Of a stretch of DNA of 64,000 nt, positions 12,749 to 25,179 are shown piece after piece. A model generated the notes under the pieces. That model saw only the letters and a list, made by a program, of their open reading frames with translations. It was not told the origin of the DNA and searched no databases. Position numbers and translations under genes: made by a program. Each line of letters begins with the position of its first letter. The first letter of the stretch is position 1. The stretch spans positions 652,642,468 through 652,706,467 of the forward strand of contig NC_081409.1 in assembly GCF_030272615.1 (NCBI RefSeq), read 5' to 3'. This stretch comes from Cryptomeria japonica (Eukaryota > Streptophyta > Pinopsida > Cupressales > Cupressaceae).

Positions 12749-13635
12749 TTAAGATAGTGATGCGGCCAAATGAACAACTTTGGGAGTTTTATTCATTCCA
12801 ATATTGACTGGTATTGTTGGTTCAATCAACACTGTTGACCTTTCTTGATAATTCTTAGGGAAAGTATCAAGTATCTCATCTTCAGGTACCTCTAAGAGGT
12901 TTTCACCATCGGATACATCCTTTCCTTTCACTTTTTTACTATCTAATGCTACTAGAGTATGGTTTTCACCATTAGATCTTATTTTTGATTCATTTATTTC
13001 AATTTTGCGACTACAATACTTGATACCCTCTCAAGTTGAAGTTGCATTATCGAGTTCTCTGGTAGAATTGACTAGATAGGTTCAATTATGTTAAGGTACA
13101 AGGCAATTGCATGATCATGGGGAAAAGTTTCAAGTTCTGTGGGTCCATTTTGTTCCCAATCAATAAGTTCAAGATGCTTTAAGGGTAGAAGATCATTAGG
13201 CTCAATGGCAGTGAGAGTCTTGATAGTAGTGTCATCAAAGGTGGGGATAGTATCCTCAAGGGCTATAATATTACTTTCCTCAAGATCATTTATCACGCTT
13301 AGAGTCTGATCATCCTCACTAGAGCCATCGTTAGGTTGTGACCCAAATTCAAATGGTCTAGATCTTGAGCTTTGTCCTTCATAAGGTACCGTGGGCATAT
13401 GTATGAACCACATCTATATCAATGTCATAATTTTCCTTGAAATAAGAATCTCGTTCCCACTCATTTGAATCAGATTCATTGTGTTCTCGTAATCTGTGAA
13501 TTTTTCATATATATTAGGAATGATTACCCCTTGTGCAACTAGTGGAGTAATTTCTTTTGATGTTTCTGTTGGGATAATCTATTCTAATGTGATTGATGAA
13601 ATAACATTTTCTGATGATGGGAGGGTTGTTTCTTG
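12749..13635 (-). pseudogene. Acidic linker ahead of RT in the gypsy polyprotein
   Basis: Two open stretches (13413-13072 and 12931-12749) rich in Asp/Glu/Ser/Pro lie between the G-patch segment and RT. No catalytic motif is visible. Position and composition match the low-complexity spacer common in this polyprotein type. A frame change occurs between the two stretches. Confidence 0.5.
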
Positions 13636-14346
13636 TTACGTGAGTGTTATTTCTTCAGACCAGGGGGTTGTGTTTACTCCTTTTGCGTAGCCTAGTCCAA
13701 TCTTGTCTTTAGTACTCCTGAAAGAGGGTAGGATTGGTTCCACCATACCTTCTATGTTTCCTATAGGCCCGATCCCTTTATATCCCATTTTTTGCATGAT
13801 CAGGAATCCCTTTCCATATTGTTGTGTAGGTAATTTCACATTTTGTGCTTCCTTTTGTTGAGTTTCTTCTCCATCCCTGTATAGCCACTCCAGGATGTCC
13901 TTGTCATCGTCTTCCTCTAATAGTGTTGCTGCCTTGACAAATGTACCATTATAGATTGTGTGGGATTTCCATGCGTGTTGTCCTAATGTGGGGGGTCTTC
14001 TATATGACTGAGGTGAGAGTGACAATTGTGTTAGAGCCAATGAGTGTTCCATAGAGTATTCCCCTACCCCTTTGTCCTTCAATTTTAGCTTCTTTTCAAA
14101 ATTGGCCAAAGTTGTCGCCATATGACTGTCCATGTTGGAAGTACCAGATGTGGAAGCTTCTGGTGTAATTTCTTGATTTGAGGAATCAGTCTTAGGAGCT
14201 TCTCTGGTGTGTGGGACAACAAAATCTATCATGGGTTTGAGTGTGTTGCAATATTGAAAAGGATTTGAATCCCCTAGAATAACAACATCTTGACCATTGT
14301 AAGGAAACTTCAGACACTGAGTGTAAGTGGATGACATTGCTTGCAT
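13636..14346 (-). pseudogene. G-patch-bearing segment of the gypsy polyprotein
   Basis: The 236-residue open frame ends with YGKGFLIMQKMGYKGIGPIG, then GLGYAKG, a glycine-spaced pattern that fits the G-patch, a short glycine-rich nucleic-acid-binding or helicase-activating module. The N-terminal half is acidic and low in hydrophobics. It follows the protease segment in the same frame. A G-patch between protease and RT is known in betaretroviruses and in some plant gypsy elements. The function here is inferred only from the motif. Confidence 0.65.
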
Positions 14347-14403
14347 CTCATGTATTCATTGTCTACCCAAAAGTATATTGTAGGAAAAATTCAAGTCTAA
14401 GAC

Positions 14404-14787
14404 TCAACATATTGTGTTATTTTGTATAGGACCCACTTTGATAGGTAACACTACCAACCCCTTTGAGGATCTTTCTTCATCATTGTAGGCTTTTATGCTC
14501 ATCTTTCTTCCTAGGTCCACAACATCTTCTGAATATCCTAATGCTTTGACTAAGCTCAATGTACAAATATTTAGGCCAGCTCCCCCATCTATCAATACAT
14601 GTTTTACATGGTTTTTATGGATCATGACCTCAATGCAAAGTGGGAGATTATGTGGGTGACCTAAAAACATGTCATCTTCATCTGAAAATAATAGACAATG
14701 AGGTGCAATTAGGTGTCCCACCATGGCTTGGAATTGTACTACATCCAGATTATTTGGTATAGTGGTTTCAACTAGAGATTTCTCCAA
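14404..14787 (-). pseudogene. Aspartic protease of the gypsy polyprotein
   Basis: Contains HVLIDGGAGLNICTLSLVKALGY (about 14610-14540): the catalytic Asp is present in D-G-G-A, where D-S/T-G-A is usual, followed by the hydrophobic flap-side residues. An upstream segment PLCIEVMIHKNHV matches the usual strand before the active site. It is separated from gag by stops near 14790-14975. Confidence 0.75.
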
Positions 14788-14975
14788 GATCTCTTTGTGA
14801 GTAGGGGAAAATTTTAATAGCTCAAGTATAGATATCTACGGAGGAATCTTTTGGAGTTGGTCCACTATATTGTATTGATTGGAAGTGGACAATGTTGGTG
14901 GTGATGTGCCCTTCAAGGCGACCTTGCCTTGAGTCCTTGTGATTGTGTTGGTGGACTCTTTCTCTCTTTTATCCT

Positions 14976-16648
14976 TTATGATGATGACATTAAAACTTGT
15001 GACTCATATAATTCAAGGTAGTTTATTACGTTATCATAAGCATGAGTATAATTCACACACCTGCCTTTGTCATCTTTGGATGTTTCACCTTTTTCATAAT
15101 TCGGAAGAGGGGTGCGAAATATTGTATGTTGATCATTAGACTTGTGTCCATCCTCAATTATAACACCATTATCTATCAAGTCTTGTATAATATGTTTTAG
15201 TCTCATGTAATTGTTAGTCGCATGCCCCCTATTCCTATGAAAGTCACAATAGTGGTAATCATTCCACCAAGAAGGCTTAATTTGTGGTTCAAAATCTCTT
15301 GCTTCTGGTAATGTGATTAGTTTATTAGTAAGAAGAGTTTTCAATGTAGATTCCAAAGGTTCCCCTAGTGGTGTGAATTTCCTTCACAGTTTAGGTGTTG
15401 GTGGTCTTGGTTGATTGTTGTTCGATTTAATGCTTTGATTTTTTGTGAAAGTGTTGGTTGACAAATTGAAAGCAAGTTTCTTAGGTGCAACATAGTGGGC
15501 ATCAACAACTCCATCATTGATCATATTCTCATTCCTCATCCAAAAATTTTGTTTCCCATTGTTAGAATTATTTTTGCTTGAGGAACCTTTGTTATCCTTG
15601 TTCAATTTGAGTTCTCCCTTCTCAACCATCACTTCTTCAATTTGAAATCCATTTTTAATTAATTTATCAAAAGGAGGAAATTGCATCTTCAATTGATAAG
15701 TCATCTCAGTAACTAAATTGTTTATAAAGATAGCTATCTTTTCCTTCTCAAGTATACTGAATGGGTATTTTGAAACAATCTCCTCCACCTTTGTAGAAAA
15801 TTGAGGAATGGTTCTCCACTTTTTTTCTTTGTATTGCATAGATCCAGCATTGTCACTTTGTGTTCAATATTGTAGGAATACTGTGTGATAAAAATTTTCA
15901 CCAATTCTTCAAAGGATCTAATGCCGGGAGGAAGTTTGGAGAACCATTCCATGGCTTATCCTCCTAGACTCCTCAAGAATAGTCTCATCATGTATGTCTT
16001 GTTGTGTGTGAATTCCATGCTCATGGTACAAAATTCTCTTATGTAATCTTATAGATTGGAGTCCCCCATGTACTTGTCATATTTAGGTATTTCACAATTT
16101 GGAGGGAATGGAATTATATTAAGACTCCTATCGAAAGGGTAAGGACATATGTCCTCCAATGAGTACCTCCTGGTGGTTGTTCCTCATTGCATATCTTAGA
16201 TTTGTTGTTGTAATGCTTGCATTTGTTGTGTGAGAGCAGTGAGTGGAGTGTTGTCATTGTGGTTATCATAGTTGTGTGTTCTTGTTTCTTCCCTTGTGTC
16301 ATTGCCTATTTGTCTTAGTTGCTCCATGTTAAAATCCTTAGGAAGTTTAATACCTTTACTTGCTAACATCAAAAAGTGTTTCTCCTTGTCTGTTTCTATG
16401 AGCCTTTCCATGAGTTTTTGGAAATTGGGATTTTGTTGAGCCTCTTTAATTAGCTCCTCTGTTATTTCACCTTCACTAGTATCTAGATAAGTATAAAAGG
16501 GGTTTTCTTCTCTTCTTCTCATGATTGGTTGTGATTTCGTTTCCTTCTCTTTATATTTTTGAGCTCGAGTTAAAACAGGCATGCGAATGATTTGTTTGCA
16601 ACTCAATAGGTGATTATTTGTTGAGGAAAATAAGCCAATTTGATTCAA
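14976..16648 (-). pseudogene. Ty3/gypsy gag (decayed)
   Basis: Capsid/nucleocapsid precursor. N-terminal part 16648-16196 is charged and helical; an internal Met (MPVLTRAQKYKEKE) is a likely true start. The capsid core (15952-15734) has WFSKLPPGIRSFEEL and FITQY, typical of Retrotrans_gag. A second stretch follows in another frame (15839-15384). The last stretch (15356-14976) has a zinc-knuckle-like YCDFHRNRGHATNNY in which the final Cys is Tyr. At least one frameshift and several stops separate these parts. Confidence 0.8.
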
Positions 16649-16833
16649 CCACTTCTATTGAGATGTTGGGAAAATCTTGATCTTTGTTCCAAGGCATGTT
16701 CTCAAAGGTTTTTCTTCAAACTTGTTCCCATGACTGCATAGATAATTGTGATAGCGGTGTAGGAATATGCGATGTTTTAATAAGAGTTTGTGATTGATGT
16801 AGAGAAAATTCCTTTTCTTCAAGATTTGTCTTT

Positions 16834-16838
16834 GATTA
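16834..16838. repeat. Target site duplication, left copy (GATTA)
   Basis: GATTA precedes the left end of the 7.9 kb LTR element and is repeated exactly at 24746-24750 after its right end. Confidence 0.9.
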
Positions 16839-17745
16839 TGTTGGAATCCAAGAACACTGAGAGGGGGGGGTGAATCAGTGTTCTACCAGAATGATCAATT
16901 TTAATCTTATTATAACATGCATACATCAACCGGTATACTGATACATATAGAATTGAAAGAAGTAAAGCAATCAATAATCCAATCACACAAATTAATATCA
17001 TAACACACATAATTATACGCGGAAAACCTCAAAGAGGAAAAACCACAGTGGGATTTGTGACCCACAATATCAATCCACTGGCCATATGAAGAGATATTAC
17101 AAAATATAGGGGCCTGCACTTGCAGGAAGGCTTATAGCCTAGAGCATGCTTCTCAATCACAAAATAAGCCACAATGACTACATACAAATCTAGACTACAA
17201 TCTAGAGAAATGATTAAACTACAAAGATAACATCTTCTATGCCTGAATACAGTTTCGGTTAAGCTCTGTCTATTTTGGTCTGAAACACTAAACCCTTACC
17301 AGAATAACCCCTTACATAAACTTCGCACAAAACACTATCACATTATCCTATCCATCCATATCACAAAATGATCTAATCAACTAACCTATATACCCCTTTA
17401 CAATCTATCATGCCTTGTGTCAGCTTACAAAGATAATTACAATATGAATATACATGTCAGCTCAATAACATAAATACATGAATATCAAAACAATTTTTGA
17501 TGTTGGATCTCCAAATGATGTCAACCTCCAATACCAATAACCTGAATATAAACCATGTCAGCCTGCATTGTCGGTAACCAAAGAAATCCTTCCATCCTGC
17601 CAATGTCGGTGTTAGTGTCGATGAATTGTCTATGAAGTGCCTGTCGGTACACAATTAAACCAAAATAATGAAGCCAGAACATGTTGCCATGTTGCCATCA
17701 ATGACAACATATTGAAACCAACCAATTGAGTGTCAATTACCAACA
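16839..17745 (-). repeat. 3' LTR of the 7.9 kb element
   Basis: 907 bp; on the minus strand starts TGTTGGTAATTGACAC and ends ...GGATTCCAACA. A G-run (about 16860-16868) differs from the partner. The polypurine tract AAAGGGGGAGAT lies just outside at 17746-17758 (read on the minus strand). Confidence 0.9.
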
Positions 17746-18006
17746 ATCTCCCCCTTTGGCATTGATGGCAACACTCATGTGAAAAATGATCATGGTTTTC
17801 ATTTTTTGGTTTCATCCTAAGCCTTCTCCCCCTAAGCTAAATATCCATCTGAACAAAATACTCCATATCTCCCAATTCCAAGAATATATTTTTCACCTAT
17901 ACTCCCCCTTTGACATCAATGCCATCAAAAACTCCAAGAATACCAAAAAGCCAAAAAATCAGGATGAAGAATAAAAGATTGTACAATGAATATGTACCAA
18001 AATATC

Positions 18007-20590
18007 TTATCGGAGCTGAATACACTTGAAAATTTCTGGATAGGCCTTCTCCAATAGCTCTAGATAAGTATCCCAACTAGATTTGAAAGTGTCAGAAATA
18101 GATACAAGTCCATTTAGCATATGGGCATATGACTCTTTCTCATTTAGCTTTGCCAATGTGGGCTTACCAGCCATATTTATGCACTCCTTCTTATGTACAC
18201 TTAATGAATCCAACTGGGTACTCACCAATCCTCTAAGACTTTTGGCTTTCCTTATGATTTTATCTTTTTCCCTCTCAAGAGCAAAAATTTGGGCTTTCAA
18301 AACCAAAATCTAACCATCAATAGATGTAGTCAATGAATTCAATCCATCAAAAGAATTAATTATACTTATAATCTCCTCTTGAATATCCTTAATCCTTTTA
18401 TTTGTATTAGTTGTGAGTAAACCTGTGTTACAACATACTCTATAAATATCAGTACATTGCCTCAATGCATTATCAATCATCTTCAATTTATCATTAATCT
18501 CCTTCCTTTTGGACTCAATCATTTGATCAAATGTATCTCTCTTTGTCTATGTAAATCTCTCCAGTACTTGTCGGTTTGATATCTATTATAAAGACTGAAA
18601 TCATTTGAAATGTATTATGTGATTATCTTAAACTTACTAGATGGGCTTGCTTTATTGTCAAATTCACACTCTAGGAAAAGTCTATGCAAAACAAGGATAG
18701 ACTGATCCATAAAACCTTTATCCATAGATCCCTCCTTCATCATTTTTTGTGCAACCATCATCATGAGTTCAATAGAACTCATCTCAGTTATGCTTTTCTT
18801 TTCAACCTGTGAGGTGTCAATTGACAACAATGATGGGTTGACTCCCGGTTCCTTGTTGGATTCCCCTTTCACTCCCTATGATGGTTTAACTTTTATAGTT
18901 TCCACACTTGTATGGGTGGCTTCGCCACTTGATCCAATCTCAGTAACTATCAATTCCTCCCTAGGAACTGTAACCTCATCCTGTACAATCTGATCCGGAG
19001 GACTATTTTCCTCAACATTAGTAACCTGTACATTTCCAACCTTTACACTCTCTGTATCTACCGATATCTCAACATTTGTCTGTACATTAGTATATACCAG
19101 GGGCTCAATATCCACTATCTTAATGTTTTTTTAAAATTGAGGGTGAAGTACCCATAATACCTTTACCTTTCCCTTCAACCGAGATGTCTGCAGTATCTTT
19201 CTTAGGTTCTGGTGAAGTGTAAAAACCACAACTTTCTTCAAAGAACTTAACCCATGCCTTGTGTGTCTCCTTGACTATCTCATTGACCCTACCTAACATA
19301 AGACTGATTATTCTATGCTTGTTGTTAAAGATTTTCTTATCTGCAACTTCAAGTGTCTTGTCCATCTCCTCTAGAGTAATAGAAACACAAACATATAACA
19401 ATTCCCAAATCTTTAAATGTTTGTCTTCTTCCATTGCTGATAATCTTCTAGCATCTAATATGTCATATAACTATGTTGGTATTTTGTTTTCAATTTATCA
19501 CAAGACTTTTTTGTATATATCCAAATACAACAAAACTGCTTCCTCTACTTCTCTTTGTTCATCATTATCCAAATGTTCATAATAAAATTGTACATTCTTT
19601 AACGTACCATCTTTAGTAATTTCATCAACTAATTATGCACAATTCCTTGGTGGAATAATAGTTACATTACCAAATTCAAGTGCAAGATCAATGTCATCTT
19701 TCTTCTTTCTCCTTCAAGTACTAGATGAGGCTGAAGGTGTTTCTTTTGGTGTTATTTTTTGTGTCGATACCCTGATAGTAACTTTCCTAACCAATTGCTT
19801 CTTAGCTTCTACCTTAGACTCTTCAGTTTTCTTCCTTAATACCCTTTTGAATGTCAGGGGTGTGTCATCATCAGATCTAGATTCTACTGCAATAGGCTCA
19901 ATGAATATTTTTGGCTCTTTCCTCTTCCTACCTTTCTCTGGAACAACATCAATTAATGCTATGATATCCTGTGAAACCTTTTCAACAAATTTGCTTTCCT
20001 TGCCCTCCTGCTTCTCTCTCTTCTTCTGGTTGAACTCAGTTTCAACCTCTTGCTTCTTCTTCTTAGTAGTACCAAAGGTTTTATATTTTCATCAATAGGT
20101 GCCTCAATTAACATCTGTGCATAAGCATCAAAAATCTGTGCATTGACTTCATAACCCATTTCCTCAATCCAAATCTTCTGGGGCCTTACAACTTCCATCA
20201 AAGTTTCAACTTTCTTGACCATGAAGCATATCTCAGTTGAGTACTTCTCAACAATGTGCTTTGGAACCCTCACCCTATAATTCATAGCCTTCTAAAATTA
20301 TTTAAATTCACCCCACACTTTGTCATCTCTTTGACTACCCAATGTAGCAATTGATTGTTTTAGTTACCTCCCTACCAGGATATCAAATTCCCATTTTCTC
20401 TTCCCAAAATGGTGTAGGAGAACCCTTCCAAGCTCTTCCTCCTTCTTTGTTTTGTTGGGGTTATGCTTCTTTTGAAGCCATTGTATATGTAATAAGAGCC
20501 ATGAGCTCATTTGTTCTTGACTAGGTCCTAGTTTTAGGTCCTTAGTATTTTTGTTGTGATTTCTTGTGCAGGAGAGGTTTAGTGTGCCTT
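18007..20590 (-). pseudogene. Second ORF of the 7.9 kb element, unknown function (C-terminal part)
   Basis: A decayed minus-strand coding region of about 860 codons. I can follow one frame from about 20590 through QEQMSSWLLLHIQWLQKK, WEFDILVGR, QRDDKVWGEFK and MNYRVRVPKHIVEKYSTE down to 19959. Stops occur where Gln is plausible (CAA to TAA, CAG to TAG near 20286-20300). Downstream stretches (19434-19120, 19115-18876, 18872-18615, 18522-18310, 18306-18007) are charged, helical and Thr/Val/Glu-rich, ending in a coiled-coil-like segment before the polypurine tract. No catalytic motif is recognised. It could be an accessory or env-position ORF, but nothing in the sequence proves either. Confidence 0.45.
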
Positions 20591-21956
20591 GGATGTGTGT
20601 TATTCCTTATTGGTATGTTGATGTCCTTAGGATAGCCCAAAATAGGCCTAGGAGTCATGAAAAGCAACGATGGCAAAGTTGCTCAAAAGATGCAAAAGTT
20701 GTCAAGCAACTTTTCCACCCAAAAGGTCAAAGACCCTTATTGAGCATGGAGAGCCCTAATTTTGGCACACTAACCAAGGTCTGGGTAGTATAAGATGTTT
20801 CAAACCCTAAAATATGTGGGGGTTAATCATTGTGGTATGGCCCAAGTAAGAAAAGCTTGACTGTGACTGTTTTGTTGGTTACCAATCAGTTTGAATGAAG
20901 CAACCGAGCAAGTTAATGGATTGATTTGCATGAAAAACTATGAGGAGTGTCTTGTATGGTGTTTTTAATCTCATTTTGAGAATTTAGAATAGGTTTTGAT
21001 TTGTGAGTGAGGTGTGTTCGTAAATATATTGAAAATTGTCTTCTCACTGTCTAGTTTTGGACTGGTTTGTGTAAATGGATGCATAACTCCATTCCCCATC
21101 GTGGAACCACCATGAAACCATGGGGAATAGAAAATAAGACCTTGTACTCTAATGAAATGCAAGAAGGGCCTTTGAAGATGCAGGGAAGCCAACCATTTAG
21201 CCACTCCGAGGCGAGACTGGACAGTGCTCAGTTAGGAATGGTTGTTGGTGCAGAGGTCTGAGAGAGCAAGGTTGGTTAGAGGAGAGTGCACCCTTTGGAG
21301 GAGGTGTAAAGGAGTGTGTGAAGCACCACTGGTGTGAAGGAGGAGCCTCCACCAATCCAGAAAAGGTGGATAAAACACAAAACATCCACTATGACCCAGG
21401 CAGAACATAAAAACCCTCACAAAACCCTTAAAAACCCCAAAATTCACCCTAGGCATTGTACGGCCACTTGGAGGCCCAAAACTAGAGAAATCCTTCAGCC
21501 CTTGCCAAATGAATGGTAGTTCATTTTGGGAGTTTGGGTAGTTTGTGCATCATTTGTGATAGGGAGCCCTAAAGGACCGGGTAGGAGGCCTAATTGGTCC
21601 TAATCTTTGTAGCCCTATTTTGTAGGCAAAACACAAAATAGTGAAATCGGTAGGAGGGATGAAGGTTGTAACTTCTTGGGGGCACATGGATGGATATAAA
21701 ACATGGTTTAATACCTATCCTAACCTTGATAAGACCTAGGAAGCAGTAGGACAAGCCAAGCCCTTATTAGCTATAGTAAGGGGTTTTGAGTCTCATGAGT
21801 AGGTGAGACCTAAAGAGAAGCATTGGAACTCATTGGTGGGTGGAATTGGGAAAGGTCAGGGGATTCCTCAAGCAAAGGAAGTCCTAGAGACCCTAGGGTG
21901 TGTAGAGAACACCAGGTGATCCAAGGAAAGGATCCAAGAGCATAGACTAGGCTAGT
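20591..21956. other. Unassigned DNA within the 7.9 kb element
   Basis: Between the two coding parts of the second ORF. It is less AT-rich than its surroundings and has no convincing long frame or terminal repeats. It may be an intron, an older insertion, or coding DNA decayed past recognition. Confidence 0.3.
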
Positions 21957-22330
21957 CTAACTCATTCCCCATCCCATCACAAAATCAGGAGTCTCATTGA
22001 TGAAAAATAGCATTAAACCATGTAAATCCTCAATATGTTTGTATTCAGGCTTAATCTTTCCATAATCTCCCATTAGCTCACTCATGTTAATGTTCTTAAT
22101 ATAACTCATTCCCAAATCCTCAATATGACAGTGAATGTAAGCTCTTACATCTTCAATATACATGACTCCTTCCGGGACATGGGAAAAAGCGCCAACCGAA
22201 TCATCCAGGGCAGCAACATGCGGATATCACTTGAAAATCGGCCTAGGGTCCTTGACCTCAACTACACTAAGATTTGCAATAAACATAGGTACAAACTATG
22301 ATCCCACTTCCATGATGAAAGATAAATACT
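21957..22330 (-). pseudogene. Second ORF of the 7.9 kb element, N-terminal part
   Basis: One minus frame can be read from about 22330: FVPMFIANLSVVEVKDPRPI, then YPHVAALDDSVGAFSHVPEG, then MYIEDVRAYIHCHIEDLG and LHGLMLFFINETPDFVMGWG. Stops near 22305 and 22230 interrupt it. The composition (balanced, aromatic, non-repetitive) is that of a real folded protein, but I do not recognise the family. It lies 340 bp downstream of the gag-like ORF. Confidence 0.5.
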
Positions 22331-22670
22331 TGTGAATAGATGTCGGTGAAAAACCCTAAAGAACTCTTCCAATTGCTAGTGAAATCACTCAAGATGATAT
22401 CGATCGCACTGAATCACCTTAGACTTCCTTTGAATTGCTTTGAATCGCTCTGAATGCAAAGTGATCAGAAATGAAGTGAAATTGACTTTCTAACCTCCAA
22501 GAAACCCTAATCCATCATTGATATTATGACTTCTAGTGGAAGTTACGGAATCTTGATAAAACATCTCCATGTCGGATAAGCATCTCCAATGTCTCAAACA
22601 TCTTTCAGAACCTCTTCTTGGGGCATATGCAACATCTTCATGAATTTTGCCTACCTCTAAGGCATCTGCC

Positions 22671-23844
22671 TTAGTTATCAGATGAGTTTCCTACCGATGC
22701 AGGAGCAACCTCCTTTGTCGGTTGAGTAACCAGTGCATTTCCATCTACTGGTTGTTCTTCTGACTTCCTCGACCATCTCTGGGTATGACCTTGTTGAATT
22801 TCATTAACCGTCTCTTTTCCCTTCTCATTTGATCCTTCATTACCAACCGATGGATTTCTGCTTCTACAGAACTTAGCAATATGTCCAACCTCATTACATG
22901 CATAGCATGTAATATTATTATTTTGAATTACTTTGCTCAAACCGGTGTAATTTCTTAACCTGCACTAATTAGCCATATGTCAAAATTTTCCACTTGCATA
23001 ACATTTAACATTCATTCTACAATCTTTTGTCTTATGACCATACTTATTACATTTAGAACATTGACCGGGAGCAGAATCAGGGTTCTAATTTGCTCTATTT
23101 CTACATTACCTAGCCATGTGACCAAATTTATTATAAACAAAGCATCTACCATTAAATTTATAAGAATTAAACTGCATTATCAGTGCCTTATGATTTTCAT
23201 CTTCATTTGCAGTACCAGAACTCTGTCCTTGTTCAAATCCAAGTCCACTAGAATCTCCATTCTGTCTTTGTCTCTTCAATAACTCATCAAGTTGTGTTGA
23301 ACTAATCTTGAATTTTTCTTTATACTCACTTGCAATAGTCAGATCATCTCTCAAAATTATCATTTGTCTCTCAAGTTCTTGTTCATTACTCTGGGATTGT
23401 ACTAAATCATTTCTCAACATATCATTCTCATGAACCAACCTACCACATTCTTCAAACTTGTTTTTCAGAGATACAACAAGATTTTCTTCCTTTTTTCTTC
23501 TGGTCCTCAATCTCCTTAGACATCCTTATAGTTATAGCTTGCATCTCATTCCTCATGACCATGTTTTCTTGACTCATCTTCAAACATATCTCATTCAGTG
23601 CATCTTTCTCATCATTATCCTTATTTTGGAAAAGTTCCTTCCTCCTAGCATGGGTAGATGACAGCCTCTCCTGTAGGACAAGAATGAATTCTTGAGCAAA
23701 ATTCAATTCATCTTGTAGCTTCAAGTTCTTCATCCTTTCAGCATCATAATCTTCAACTGCCACCTCAAGTTGCTTCTCAAAACTCATATCCATGGATCTT
23801 AGATTCAAGATCTTCCTCAAGCTGTTAAACTTCCTCTGAGCCAT
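22671..23844 (-). pseudogene. Gag-like protein with long coiled coil and four zinc knuckles
   Basis: Starts MAQRKFNSLRK at 23844. Residues up to about 220 form heptad-rich coiled coil (Leu/Glu/Lys/Gln-rich, with one frameshift near 23480). The C-terminal part has four CCHC-type knuckles: CFVYNKFGHMAR (second Cys is Tyr), CSKCNKYGHKTKDC (intact), CYASGKF.HMAN (degraded) and CYACNEVGHIAKFC (intact). Zinc knuckles bind element RNA, so the role is nucleocapsid-like packaging. The ATG lies only three bases after the primer site, an exceptionally short leader. Stops near 23105, 23085 and 22960 break the frame. Confidence 0.7.
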
Positions 23845-23847
23845 AAG

Positions 23848-23859
23848 GCTCTAATACCA
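23848..23859 (-). other. Primer binding site, iMet type
   Basis: Minus-strand TGGTATTAGAGC, one C-to-T change from the common plant copia site TGGTATCAGAGC. It starts two bases inside the 5' LTR end (...CCAACA) and is followed after three bases by the ATG of the gag-like ORF. Confidence 0.85.
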
Positions 23860-23861
23860 AT

Positions 23862-24745
23862 TGTTGGAATCCAAGAACACTGGAGGGAGGCGAATCAGTG
23901 TTCTACTAGAATGATCAATTTTAACCTTATTAAAACATGCATACACCAACTAGTATATAGATACATATAGAATTGAAAGAAGTAAAGCAACCAATAAGCC
24001 AATCACACAAATGAATATCATAACACACAAAATTATACGTGGAAAACCTCAAAGAGCAAAAACTGTGGTGGGATTTGTGAGCCACAATATCAATCCACTG
24101 GCCATATGAAGAGATATTACAAAATATAGGGGATTGCACTTGCAGGAAGGCTTACAGCCTAGAGCACACTACTCAATCACAAAAGTAGCCTCACTGACTA
24201 CATAAAAATCTAGACTACAATTTGCAGAAATGATTGAACTGCAAAGATAACATCTTCTATGTCAGGATACAGTTCTGGTTAAGCTCTGTCTGTTCTGATT
24301 TGAAACCCTAAACCCTTACTGGAATAACCCCTTACATAAACTTTGCATTACAAAACATTATCACATTATCCTATCCATCCATATCACAAAAATGATCTAA
24401 TCAACTGACCTATATACCCCTTTACAATCTATCATGCCTTGTGTCGGCTTACAAAGATAATTAAAATATGAATATACATGTTGACTCAATAACATAAATA
24501 CATGAATATCAAACCAATTGTCCTGGATCTCCAAATGATGTCGACCTCCAATACCGATAACCTAAATATAAACCATGTTGGCCTGCATTGCCAGTAACCA
24601 AAAAAATCCTTCCATCCTGCCAGTGCTGGTGAAGTGTCTGTAAAGTGCCTGTCGGTACACAACTAAACCAAAATAATGAAGCCGGAACATGTTACCATCA
24701 ATGACAACTTATTGAAACCAACCAATTGAGTGTCAATTTCCAATA
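23862..24745 (-). repeat. 5' LTR of the 7.9 kb element
   Basis: 884 bp, clearly alignable to 16839-17745. The outer end has decayed from TGTTGG to TATTGG (minus strand). Confidence 0.9.
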
Positions 24746-24750
24746 GATTA
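24746..24750. repeat. Target site duplication, right copy (GATTA)
   Basis: Exact match to 16834-16838. Confidence 0.9.
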
Positions 24751-25179
24751 AGCTTCTTCTTTTTCGAGTTTATCTTTTGACTAAGTTTCTTCCTCTTTAA
24801 GTGACAAGGGGTGGTCATACAAATGACACAAATTTCCGTGTGAAATAATCAATATTTAGTCTTGTTTTGATGGACAAAGCCCAAATAGGGGTAAGATGTG
24901 ACCCTATTAATGAGGCTAAGTAGATATGATTACAAATCCCCAATCTTAATTTAGATAAGGAAAGATATATCCTGATGGCGAGCCTTGTTGGAATAGATAA
25001 TTGAATGTGATGTAAGACTAATCAATGGTTGTATGATGGAAAATTGTTTCACCTACTAAATTAGTGTTTTCTAGCTTAGTTTTGTCTACTATGAGAGTTA
25101 AAACCAATTCTAGGAAAAAATGGGTATATGAATATATTTTTGAAATTTTTTGAAAATGAGAAGAAGTGCCCATTGTCTC

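Larger units (their letters stand above)
16839..24745 (-). mobile_element. 7.9 kb LTR retrotransposon lacking pol, inserted in the gypsy leader
   Basis: Two similar direct repeats (16839-17745 and 23862-24745) flank the insert, with a perfect 5-bp GATTA duplication outside. On the minus strand the order is 5' LTR, primer site, gag-like ORF with four zinc knuckles, a long second ORF, polypurine tract and 3' LTR. No RT, RNase H or integrase motif is visible in any frame, so it is a large non-autonomous element. The iMet-type primer site suggests it depended on a copia-type partner. Confidence 0.85.
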
